A DNA stretch of 6,106 bases from Desulfobacterales bacterium (GTDB lineage Bacteria > Desulfobacterota > DSM-4660 > Desulfatiglandales > JALVZP01): positions 1 to 6,106 of the forward strand of contig JAMOPX010000210.1 of the NCBI GenBank assembly GCA_027064285.1, read 5' to 3'. This document shows positions 1 through 6,106 of this stretch, piece by piece (the stretch's first letter is position 1; the number at the start of each line of letters is the position of its first letter). A program made the position numbers and the translations under genes. The notes under the pieces were generated by a model that was given only the letters and a program-made list of their open reading frames with translations, did not search any database and was not told where the DNA came from.

Positions 1-243
1 ATGAACATATTCTTCGCTTACAGGATTAGGTATTCCTAAGGATGGAGGAATATCAGGTATAAGTGGTCTTGTTCCAGGATACTTTACATGTATGGTTACA
101 TAATCAAGCTCCAACCTTTTCTGTCCTTTATAGCTTCCTCTTTCTATCACATATTCTCTTCCTTTTTCTAAGATTCGATACACTGCCTGAAACCATGCAT
201 CTGGCAAATCCCTTGCCTCTATAAACTCCAATTCAAGCCCCAT
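1..243 (-). CDS. Thymidylate synthase-like protein, N-terminal part (cut by window edge)
   Basis: An open frame from ATG 243 runs 81 codons without a stop to the window edge. It begins MGLELEFIEARDLPDAWFQA and continues with a basic/Tyr-rich segment (QKRLELDY at 43-50) and PGTRPLIPDIPPSLGIPNPV at 57-76. The opening 'ARDLPDAWFQAVYRILEKG' and the following strand resemble the N-termini of ThyA-like proteins of archaea and some anaerobic bacteria, as I recall them. The catalytic Cys region would lie beyond the window, so activity cannot be judged. AAGGGG ahead of the ATG is a fair ribosome binding site. The ATG overlaps the TPR stop codon as TAATG, implying translational coupling and membership of the same operon. 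The function call is tentative; that it is a real gene is much surer. Confidence 0.6.
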   Translation of the reverse strand, partial: MGLELEFIEARDLPDAWFQAVYRILEKGREYVIERGSYKGQKRLELDYVTIHVKYPGTRPLIPDIPPSLGIPNPVSEEYVH

Positions 244-1904
244 TATTCTTCCCCTTGTTTTTGTTCCATCATTTTAAATCTTAGCCTTAAATAAGCATTC
301 TGAGCTTCTTCATTTTCAGGGGATAATTTTATCACCCGCTTGTAAAGTTCAAGGGCTTCAGAGTAATCTCCTCTTTTTTCCATAAGTCTTGCAAGCTGAA
401 GCAATGTGCCAACATCATTGGGCTTTAATTTCAAGATATATCTTATATGCTTTATTGCTAAGGCGTCTTTCCCTTGGTACAGGTAACATAAGACTATATA
501 TTTCCTAAGCGTCACATCCTTAGGATTATATCTTATTCCCTTAATCATATAGGACAGTATTTCATTGCACTTACCTTTTGGCCATAGATAACTAAATAGA
601 AAATAATAGGGATAGGTCAGTCTTGGATTTAGTTTTATAAGTATCTTGGCTTCCTTGTATGCCATTTCATCCATCTTCTTTGCCCTATATATCTGAAATA
701 AGAGCTCGTGTGCATCTTTGTCCTCTGGTTTTTTTTCTATGTATGTTTTTATATGTATTAATGCATCGTCTATCTTCTGGGATTCATATTCTAATACAGC
801 AAGATTATAGAGGGCTATTTCATTTTCTGGTTCAACAAGGAGGATTCTCTTATATATATTTACTAAAGCATTTTTATTCCCTTTTTTTTCTAATATCTTT
901 GCCTTTAAGACAAGCGCCTCAAGTGAATTGGGATTTATAGATAGTGCCTCTTCCACATACTTTTCCGCTTCTTTTAAAACCCCTTTTTTAAAAAGGGTTT
1001 TGGCAAACTCTATTCGAGATTCTAAATCCTTTGGTTTTAATTGAAGAAGCTTAGCAAAATAGCAAGATGCTCGTGCCTCATCTCCGAGTTTGGAATATAG
1101 TTCATACATATTATAATAGATCTCTGGATCCTTATCACCCATATCTATTGCCATTTGATAATATGTAATAGCATCTTTATATCTTTTTATTTCTGTACAT
1201 AAATAACCTAAGGTTTCATATATAGATATGAGTGTTTCTTTGTTTAAATTTTCAGAAAAATGTAAAATTTCCAAATATTCATTTATTGCCTTTTTAAACA
1301 TTCCTTTTTTTTCATATTCTTGAGCAAGACTAAGGTTGATGTCTATTAGCTGATTTTGCTTTTCAGGAAAGAGAGAAAAACCTTTTTTGAGAAATGCCCT
1401 TTTTTGATCAAGTTCTTTAATATTTTTCAGCTTATTAAGCCAATCTTCAAAAGAAGGTTTTATAATCCAAGTAACGTGGCCTATATTCTGATTTTTAAAC
1501 TTCACCCATATCTCAGGCTTGTATAGATTAAACATATCTTTGTCTGGCAATAGAGAAAAGATCATTTTTTCTTCATACACAAGAGACATTATATCCAATT
1601 CCTTACAAAACAGTCTTACATGAAGATTAAAAGGTATGTTCGTGAATATACGCAGTATCTTAACTCTGTCCTTGGGATAAAGTCTGAGTGTGTCTCCATC
1701 CAGTATCTTTTTTATCTCACCATTTTGCATTATGCTCATATAATAAAATTTATGAGGGCTGATAAATAGCCTATGCCAAAGATATAATGCATAAAGAAAG
1801 ACCACACATATGCATAAAAAATAAAATATTATTTTTTTATAAAAAGGGCGTATTTGTTTCTTTTTGAGTTTTCGCTTTTGAGATGTTAGCCTATTTCTTA
1901 CCAA
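243..1904 (-). CDS. Membrane-anchored TPR repeat protein of unknown function
   Basis: The 553-residue protein has a very basic cytoplasmic N-terminus (residues 1-24), one membrane segment at about 24-44, a domain of about 57-180 that I cannot assign, and then tetratricopeptide-like helix pairs from about 189 to 545, roughly nine or ten units. The clearest repeats are at about 226-259, 326-359, 362-395 and 497-530, with the typical A..Y..A....P spacing. The positive-inside rule puts the TPR part outside the cytoplasm, in the periplasm. The start is TTG 1904: an in-frame TGA at 1922-1920 allows no ATG upstream, and the first internal ATG (residue 56) would remove the anchor. GGAAAGAAG lies just ahead of it. 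It overlaps secF by 14 bases, and its stop overlaps the next gene (TAATG). TPR domains bind proteins; a scaffold role in export or envelope assembly is inference from location. Confidence 0.85.
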   Translation of the reverse strand: MVRNRLTSQKRKLKKKQIRPFYKKIIFYFLCICVVFLYALYLWHRLFISPHKFYYMSIMQNGEIKKILDGDTLRLYPKDRVKILRIFTNIPFNLHVRLFCKELDIMSLVYEEKMIFSLLPDKDMFNLYKPEIWVKFKNQNIGHVTWIIKPSFEDWLNKLKNIKELDQKRAFLKKGFSLFPEKQNQLIDINLSLAQEYEKKGMFKKAINEYLEILHFSENLNKETLISIYETLGYLCTEIKRYKDAITYYQMAIDMGDKDPEIYYNMYELYSKLGDEARASCYFAKLLQLKPKDLESRIEFAKTLFKKGVLKEAEKYVEEALSINPNSLEALVLKAKILEKKGNKNALVNIYKRILLVEPENEIALYNLAVLEYESQKIDDALIHIKTYIEKKPEDKDAHELLFQIYRAKKMDEMAYKEAKILIKLNPRLTYPYYFLFSYLWPKGKCNEILSYMIKGIRYNPKDVTLRKYIVLCYLYQGKDALAIKHIRYILKLKPNDVGTLLQLARLMEKRGDYSEALELYKRVIKLSPENEEAQNAYLRLRFKMMEQKQGEE

Positions 1905-2925
1905 ATTCTTCTTTCCATATCAGCAATATAGGGCTTGCAACAAATATAGAGGAATAAGTCCCAACAGCAATTCCCACCAACATGGCAAAGGCAAAATCAT
2001 GGATTACCTTTCCACCCAAAAAAAAGAGTGCAAGCACTACAAATAAGGTTGTAGAAGAGGTAAGAACTGTCCTACTTAAAGTTTCGTTTATACTTCTGTT
2101 AATCAGAATGGGAAACGGCTGTTTCTTAGGCTTCCTAAGGTTTTCTCTTATTCTATCAAATACTATTATGGTATCATTTAAGGAGTATCCTACAATGGTA
2201 AGAAGTGCAGCCACAATAGCCAAGGAGATCTCTTTTTGAGTAATCAAAAAAGCCCCTATAGTGATAGTTACATCATGAATCAATGCAATTATTGCTCCGA
2301 GTGCATATCTGAGTCTAAGAAACCAACATAAGCCAAGAGTTACCACCATAGCAATAAATATAAGCCAAGTTATTTTCACACCTAAGGAAGAGGCAGTATA
2401 TACAGATATTATAAGAGCAGCTGCCATGACTATGCTCATCATCCACTTCATTTCAAATCTGCCAGAGATATATATGGCAATAAAGAGAATAGAGTAAAAA
2501 ATAGCAAGAAGCGCTTTTTGTTTTAGCTCCTTACCTATCTTTGGCCCGACCATTTCAACTCTTCTTATATCAACACCTTTTTTGAATTTTGCAAGAAGAG
2601 CATCTTTTACCTGATCATGGACTTTTGCAAGATCTATGTTAGTTTTTCTAACTCTTATCAGATATTCTGCTTCTTTTCCTTTAAATTCCTGTATTATGCT
2701 GTCATTTAAGTGTATAGGCTTTAATGCCTCTCTTATCTCATTTATGCTTTTCTTTTTATCAAACCTTACCTGAATAACAACTCCTCCTGTGAAATCCACA
2801 CCATATCTTGGGCCTTTCCATATCAACAAGAATAAGGTTATGAGTATAAGACTACCTGAGATAAGATAGGCTATTTTTCTCTTTCCTATGAAGTTTATAT
2901 TTATGCCCGGTTTTATAATCTCCAT
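1891..2925 (-). CDS. secF: Protein translocase subunit SecF, with an apparent two-helix insertion
   Basis: SecF is the inner-membrane partner of SecD in the export motor. The 344-residue product has an N-terminal helix at about 18-36, GVDFTGG at 42-48, a periplasmic domain to about 125 with VGPKIG at 126-131, and then the helix bundle. Functional residues are in place: Asp218 in LIHDV (E. coli Asp213) and Arg258 in GYSLNDTIIVFDRIREN (E. coli Arg247). Unusually, the normally continuous RFEWR..GA.IALxHDV stretch is split: GRFE at 155-158 is followed by about 47 extra residues with two hydrophobic segments (about 162-181 and 184-203) before LRYALGAIIALIHDV at 205-219. The reading frame is intact, so this is a real protein feature. 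AGAGAGG just ahead of ATG 2925 is the ribosome binding site. Its end overlaps the TPR gene start by 14 bases. Confidence 0.95.
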   Translation of the reverse strand: MEIIKPGININFIGKRKIAYLISGSLILITLFLLIWKGPRYGVDFTGGVVIQVRFDKKKSINEIREALKPIHLNDSIIQEFKGKEAEYLIRVRKTNIDLAKVHDQVKDALLAKFKKGVDIRRVEMVGPKIGKELKQKALLAIFYSILFIAIYISGRFEMKWMMSIVMAAALIISVYTASSLGVKITWLIFIAMVVTLGLCWFLRLRYALGAIIALIHDVTITIGAFLITQKEISLAIVAALLTIVGYSLNDTIIVFDRIRENLRKPKKQPFPILINRSINETLSRTVLTSSTTLFVVLALFFLGGKVIHDFAFAMLVGIAVGTYSSIFVASPILLIWKEEFGKK

Positions 2926-2937
2926 TTTTCCCTCTCT

Positions 2938-4530
2938 TTATATCATCACTTTTTTAAGTCCTTTTATTGCATACAGATAATCAAATATGATTCTGGTTAC
3001 AAAAATGGCAGTAAACATATTTGCCACGATTCCTATGCTCATAGTTACTGCAAATCCCCTTATAGGTCCTGTGCCAAACTGAAATAATATCAATGCAGCA
3101 ATAAGAGTGGTTATATTTGCATCCAGTATAGTTATAAAAGCTCTTCCATAACCTGTATCAATAGCAGCTGTTGGACCTTTGCCAGATCTAAGCTCCTCTC
3201 TTATCCTTTCAAATATGAGCACATTTGCATCAACTGCCATACCAATAGTAAGAATAATTCCTGCTATTCCTGGAAGTGTAAGAGTTGCTCCAAACATGGC
3301 AAGTCCTGACATAATAAAAAGAATGTTCAGAATAAGAGCGAAATCAGCTATGATTCCGGCTAAATTGTAGTATACTGCCATAAACACGATCACAGAAGCG
3401 CCACCTACAAGAGCTGCCTTTATTCCTTTTTCTATGGAATCTCTTCCAAGACTTGGACCAACAGTTCTCTCTTCAATCACTTTTACAGGTGCTGGAAGAG
3501 CTCCTGCCCTTAAGACTATCGCAAGATCATGGGCTTCTTGCATTGTAAATGCACCAGTTATCTGAGCCCTTCCACCAGTAATTTCATCCTGGATCACAGG
3601 AGCAGAATAAACCTTTTTATCTAATATAATGGCAAGCCTTTTTTTGATATTTTCTCCAGTAATCCTTGCAAATATCCTTGCTCCTCTTGAATCAAAGGTG
3701 AGAAGAACATAAGGTTCATTTGTCCTGGGATCTATTTGTACTCTTGCATCAGTAATATATTCTCCAGTAAGAAGGGTTCTCTTCTTTAATAAGAAGGGTA
3801 TTTTTATTTCTCTTCCTGTTCTGGGATCTTTTTTTATCTGATAAAGTATTTCATCTCCCGGCGGGATTCTACCTTTTAAGGCTTCTTCCACGCTATGTTC
3901 ATCATCCACAAGCTTGAATTCTAAAAGGGCTGTTTTTCCAATAAGTTTTATTGCTCTTCTGGGATCTTTTATGCCTGGAAGCTGAACAAGTATTGTGTTA
4001 TTCTGCTGTTTTCTTATGTCTGGTTCACTCACACCAAATTGATCCACCCTATTTCTTATAGTTTCAAGCGCTTGCTCCACCGCCATATTCATGATCTTGG
4101 TCTTTGCTTCTGGTTTAAGTATAAGGCTGATAAGCTTTCCTTTTTGAATAACTTTTAATTCTGGATAATTCCTTTTTACTATAGAGTTGAGTACATCACT
4201 GTTTTTCTCTCTCATAAGTCTGATGTCTATCCCTTTTAATCCAACTCTTTCTATTTTGAGATATCTTATTTTGTGCTTGCGCATTTCATGTCTTAAGTCA
4301 TCTATCATTCTGTCCAAATGTGTTTCTACTGCCTTGTTTACATCCACATCTAATACAAGATGAATGCCACCTCTTAGATCCAAGCCCAGATGGATCTTTT
4401 TGTTAGGCAATATCTTTTTTGCCCAATCAGGCAGAGTATTATAAATAGGAAGGCTTGGAATAAGATAGATCAAACATATTAAGATTGCAAATCCCGCTAA
4501 AACAACCCTCCAAAGGATTCCTCTATTCAT
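2938..4530 (-). CDS. secD: Protein translocase subunit SecD
   Basis: SecD pairs with SecF to form the proton-driven export motor that completes protein translocation at SecYEG. Numbered from ATG 4530 (530 aa), there is an N-terminal membrane segment at about 6-27 and GLDLRGG at 49-55. A large periplasmic domain follows, including RVDQFGVSEP at 161-170 and LRAGALPAP at 340-348. GPSLG is at 358-362, ahead of a block of five membrane helices at about 370-518. GMAVDANVLIFERIREE at 430-446 carries Asp434, equivalent by motif to E. coli Asp519, needed for proton coupling. It is shorter than E. coli SecD (615 aa), with a smaller periplasmic region, but complete. Starting at ATG 4563 would add 11 residues; that start lacks a ribosome binding site, so 4530 is preferred. 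secF follows after 12 bases, and the two are surely co-expressed. Confidence 0.96.
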   Translation of the reverse strand: MNRGILWRVVLAGFAILICLIYLIPSLPIYNTLPDWAKKILPNKKIHLGLDLRGGIHLVLDVDVNKAVETHLDRMIDDLRHEMRKHKIRYLKIERVGLKGIDIRLMREKNSDVLNSIVKRNYPELKVIQKGKLISLILKPEAKTKIMNMAVEQALETIRNRVDQFGVSEPDIRKQQNNTILVQLPGIKDPRRAIKLIGKTALLEFKLVDDEHSVEEALKGRIPPGDEILYQIKKDPRTGREIKIPFLLKKRTLLTGEYITDARVQIDPRTNEPYVLLTFDSRGARIFARITGENIKKRLAIILDKKVYSAPVIQDEITGGRAQITGAFTMQEAHDLAIVLRAGALPAPVKVIEERTVGPSLGRDSIEKGIKAALVGGASVIVFMAVYYNLAGIIADFALILNILFIMSGLAMFGATLTLPGIAGIILTIGMAVDANVLIFERIREELRSGKGPTAAIDTGYGRAFITILDANITTLIAALILFQFGTGPIRGFAVTMSIGIVANMFTAIFVTRIIFDYLYAIKGLKKVMI

Positions 4531-4538
4531 ATCCGGTT

Positions 4539-4542
4539 CTCC
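4539..4542 (-). promoter_or_regulatory. Shine-Dalgarno that decides the secD start
   Basis: GGAG on the minus strand lies 8 bases ahead of ATG 4530. The in-frame ATG at 4563 has only AT-rich sequence before it, with no purine-rich ribosome binding site, and lies in the loop of the leader hairpin. This favours 4530 as the working start. Confidence 0.65.
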
Positions 4543-4549
4543 ATATATC

Positions 4550-4579
4550 TTAGTTATCCGCATAATTACGGATAACTAA
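4550..4579 (-). promoter_or_regulatory. Perfect 11-bp inverted repeat (RNA hairpin) in the secD leader
   Basis: TTAGTTATCCG (minus strand 4579-4569) and CGGATAACTAA (4560-4550) are exact reverse complements around the 8-base loop TAATTATG. The hairpin begins 10 bases after the yajC stop and ends 7 bases before the secD Shine-Dalgarno. No T-run follows, so it is not a classical terminator. The loop holds an ATG (4563) in frame with secD. The repeat is not seen elsewhere in the window. Possible roles are mRNA processing or stability, uncoupling secD translation from yajC, or a binding site; none is proven. Confidence 0.6.
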
Positions 4580-4589
4580 AAGTGTAATA

Positions 4590-4934
4590 CTATTGTTCTT
4601 GTGATTCCTGCTGAGCTCCTCTTCCAATAACATAGGAGATGGAGCTCTTTTGCACCTTTATTTTTACCTTTGGTGCCACTTCTAAGGTAACAGTATTGTC
4701 AGATATGTTTGTTATTACCCCATGAATTCCTCCTGCTGTAACAACCCTATCCCCTTTTCTTAAAGAAGCTAACATTTCTCTATGTTGCTTTACTTTCTTT
4801 TGCTGTGGTCTAATTAAGAGAAAGTAAAAAATAACAAACATGAGAATAAGAGGAATAAATACACTGAATCCTCCCCCTTGAGCTTGACCTGCTCCCTGAT
4901 TTGCTCCCATTGCATAAACTAAAAAATTTAGCAT
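4590..4934 (-). CDS. yajC: Sec translocon accessory subunit YajC
   Basis: YajC is a small inner-membrane protein that associates with SecD and SecF at the SecYEG channel. The 114-residue product has the family layout: a short Gly/Gln/Ala-rich N-terminus, one hydrophobic segment at about 24-41, the hallmark IRPQQKK at 41-47, then a soluble cytoplasmic domain with GDRVVTAGGIHG at 61-72, and a Gln-rich tail. The start is secure: AAGGAGG (minus strand 4948-4942) lies 7 bases ahead of the ATG, inside the last codons of tgt, and the ATG overlaps the tgt stop, so translation is probably coupled. It is followed by a 59-base gap with a hairpin, then secD. Tgt-YajC-SecDF is a widely conserved order, which supports the call. 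Confidence 0.96.
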   Translation of the reverse strand: MLNFLVYAMGANQGAGQAQGGGFSVFIPLILMFVIFYFLLIRPQQKKVKQHREMLASLRKGDRVVTAGGIHGVITNISDNTVTLEVAPKVKIKVQKSSISYVIGRGAQQESQEQ

Positions 4935-6058
4935 AAATTTTCCTCCTTTTTATTTATTCTTTTATAAAATTCTTCTCTAAATTCCATAAACCTATCTTCT
5001 AAAATAGCTTTTCTTATTTCCTCCATAAGTTGCTGATAATAAAAAAGATTATGTATTGTGTTAAGCCTATACACCAAAAGCTCCTTTGTGGTAAAGAGAT
5101 GTCTGAGATATGCTCTTGAAAAATTTCTGCAGGTATAACAGTCACAATCTTCATCCACTGGTCTCTCATCTTTTGAATAACAGGCGTTTTTTATAACAAT
5201 TTTTCCTTCTTTTGTAAAAAGGGTTCCGTTTCTGGCATTCCTTGTAGGAATAACACAGTCAAACATGTCCACTCCAGCTGTTACCGCATCTATGATGTCT
5301 TCTGGTTTTCCCACACCCATAAGATAAACCGGTTTAGCCGTAGGAAGAAGCGGAACTGTTTCTCTTACAATCCTGTTTCTTATCTCTTTTTCTTCCCCTA
5401 CTGAAAGTCCTCCAATTGCATAGCCATCAAAGTCCATCTGAACCAGCTCTTTGGCGCTTTTTTCTCTCATGTCCATGTAAACTCCACCCTGTACAATCCC
5501 AAATATTGCTTGATCCCTATTTCCTTTCATTGCAGTCAAGCACCTTTTTGCCCATTCTGTAGTTCTCTGAACTGATTTTTCTATATAGCCCTTTTCTACA
5601 GGATATGGTGCGCATTCATCAAATACCATTATTATGTCAGATCCCAGTGATCTCTGGATGGAAATAGCATCTTCTGGTCTTATAAAATGTTTTGAGCCAT
5701 CCAAGTGCGATTGAAATAACACCCCTTCATCTGTAATCTTTCTGAGCTTTGCCAAGCTAAATACCTGGAATCCTCCGCTGTCTGTGAGTATAGGATGATT
5801 CCAGCTTATAAATCTATGAAGTCCTCCTAATTCTTCTATAAGCTTATGTCCTGGCCTCAAATAAAGATGATATGTATTGGCCAAAATTATCTTTGTGCCT
5901 GTTTCTATAAGATCATCTGGGGACATGCTTTTTACACATCCATAGGTCCCAACAGGCATAAAAACAGGTGTTTCAAAACTGCCATGAGCAGTTTTTAAGA
6001 TTCCAACCCTTGCTCTTGTATATTTATCTTTGTGTAATATCTGAAACTCTATTCCCAT
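4928..6058 (-). CDS. tgt: tRNA-guanine transglycosylase (queuosine biosynthesis)
   Basis: This enzyme swaps guanine-34 in the anticodons of Asp, Asn, His and Tyr tRNAs for the queuosine precursor preQ1, acting in the cytoplasm. Numbered from ATG 6058 (376 aa, the usual bacterial length), DSGGFQ at 93-98 holds the general acid/base Asp93. GGLSVGE is at 216-222. DMFDCVIPTRNARNG at 264-278 carries the nucleophile Asp267. The zinc site is Cys305, Cys307, Cys310 and His336, with the same spacing as in characterised bacterial enzymes. All key residues are present, so it should be active. Start choice: a TTG at 6064 adds two residues but sits only 3 bases from the GGAGGAG (minus strand 6074-6068), whereas ATG 6058 has a normal spacing of about 9 bases. 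Its last codons contain the yajC ribosome binding site, and its TAA stop overlaps the yajC start (ATGCTAA). Confidence 0.97.
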   Translation of the reverse strand: MGIEFQILHKDKYTRARVGILKTAHGSFETPVFMPVGTYGCVKSMSPDDLIETGTKIILANTYHLYLRPGHKLIEELGGLHRFISWNHPILTDSGGFQVFSLAKLRKITDEGVLFQSHLDGSKHFIRPEDAISIQRSLGSDIIMVFDECAPYPVEKGYIEKSVQRTTEWAKRCLTAMKGNRDQAIFGIVQGGVYMDMREKSAKELVQMDFDGYAIGGLSVGEEKEIRNRIVRETVPLLPTAKPVYLMGVGKPEDIIDAVTAGVDMFDCVIPTRNARNGTLFTKEGKIVIKNACYSKDERPVDEDCDCYTCRNFSRAYLRHLFTTKELLVYRLNTIHNLFYYQQLMEEIRKAILEDRFMEFREEFYKRINKKEENLC

Positions 6059-6106
6059 AGTCAACTACTCCTCCCTACGGGAAGGAGCTTGTAGCTGATG
6101 TTGAAT
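6059..6106 (-). mobile_element. Candidate right-end remnant of an IS200/IS605-type element; hairpin covering the tgt RBS
   Basis: Read on the minus strand, 6098-6092 (TCAGCTA) pairs with 6067-6061 (TAGTTGA) and 6087-6080 (CTCCTTCC) pairs with 6075-6068 (GGGAGGAG). The loop is CGTA (6079-6076), there is a CAAG bulge on one side (6091-6088), and two pairs are G-U. The layout 'AAGC, GC-rich stem-loop, then TAGTTGAC' resembles, from memory, the right ends of IS200/IS605 elements, where the hairpin also forms the 3' part of the TnpB guide RNA. If so, the element body lies beyond 6106 and its boundary would be near 6060, two bases before the tgt ATG. The 3' arm contains the tgt Shine-Dalgarno GGAGGAG. 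The alternative is an ordinary 5'-UTR hairpin that masks the RBS. There is no T-run on either side, so it is not a typical intrinsic terminator. No transposase gene is visible. Confidence 0.45.

Noticed and set aside
659..940. Plus-strand open frame of 93 codons
   Set aside because: It is fully inside the TPR gene on the opposite strand, has no ribosome binding site or recognisable domain, and is best explained as a shadow frame.
976..1001. AAAACCC...GGGTTTT inverted repeat with A/T runs
   Set aside because: It lies inside TPR codons for LFKKGVLK, has a bulge, and is explained by Lys/Phe codons; the frame is intact on both sides, so it is neither a terminator nor a frameshift.
1982..2239. 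Plus-strand open frame of 85 codons
   Set aside because: Antisense to conserved secF codons, with no recognisable features.
3179..3370. Plus-strand open frame of 63 codons
   Set aside because: Antisense to the highly conserved helix region of secD; a shadow.
6036..6064. TTGACT followed after 17 bases by GATATT on the minus strand, resembling a promoter
   Set aside because: It would start transcription inside tgt; the -10 match is only four of six bases, and TTGACT is explained by the hairpin end.
6062..6064. TTG as the tgt start
   Set aside because: Only 3 bases from the Shine-Dalgarno; ATG 6058 has proper spacing and gives the normal N-terminus.

Overview
All recognisable genes lie on the minus strand and form one tightly packed array, read from high to low coordinates: tgt, yajC, secD, secF, a membrane-anchored TPR protein, and the first 81 codons of a thymidylate synthase-like gene that runs off the window at position 1. 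The DNA is AT-rich (A/T at third positions, Lys/Ile-rich proteins). The tgt-yajC-secD-secF order is a standard bacterial arrangement. Separate SecD and SecF proteins, the TPR protein and the ThyA-like gene after secF suggest a low-GC Gram-negative bacterium. A Desulfobacterota/Thermodesulfobacteria-like lineage is my best guess from memory of similar proteins, not a computed placement.

Layout: 6059-6106 is a long interrupted hairpin covering the tgt ribosome binding site. It resembles the right end of an IS200/IS605-type element. tgt (4928-6058) makes the queuosine-inserting tRNA enzyme. yajC (4590-4934) overlaps its stop codon. A 59-base gap follows, holding a perfect 11-bp inverted repeat, and then secD (2938-4530). 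secF (1891-2925) follows after 12 bases. The TPR gene (243-1904, TTG start) overlaps the end of secF by 14 bases, and the ThyA-like gene overlaps the TPR stop codon. No intrinsic terminator and no convincing internal promoter is visible, so the set is probably one transcription unit with translational coupling.

Function: YajC, SecD and SecF form the accessory complex that uses the proton gradient to help pull proteins out of the SecYEG channel. The TPR protein has one N-terminal membrane anchor, a domain of unknown function and roughly nine or ten TPR-like units. Its position makes a role near protein export or envelope assembly plausible, but nothing proves it. tgt and the ThyA-like gene are metabolic neighbours with no obvious link to export.

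The points most worth a second look are: the IS200/IS605-like end fused to the start of tgt, which may supply its ribosome binding site; a SecF with about 48 extra residues forming two apparent additional membrane segments; the hairpin ahead of secD, which also bears on which start codon is used; and the uncharacterised TPR protein downstream of secF. I see no complete undescribed system in this window.
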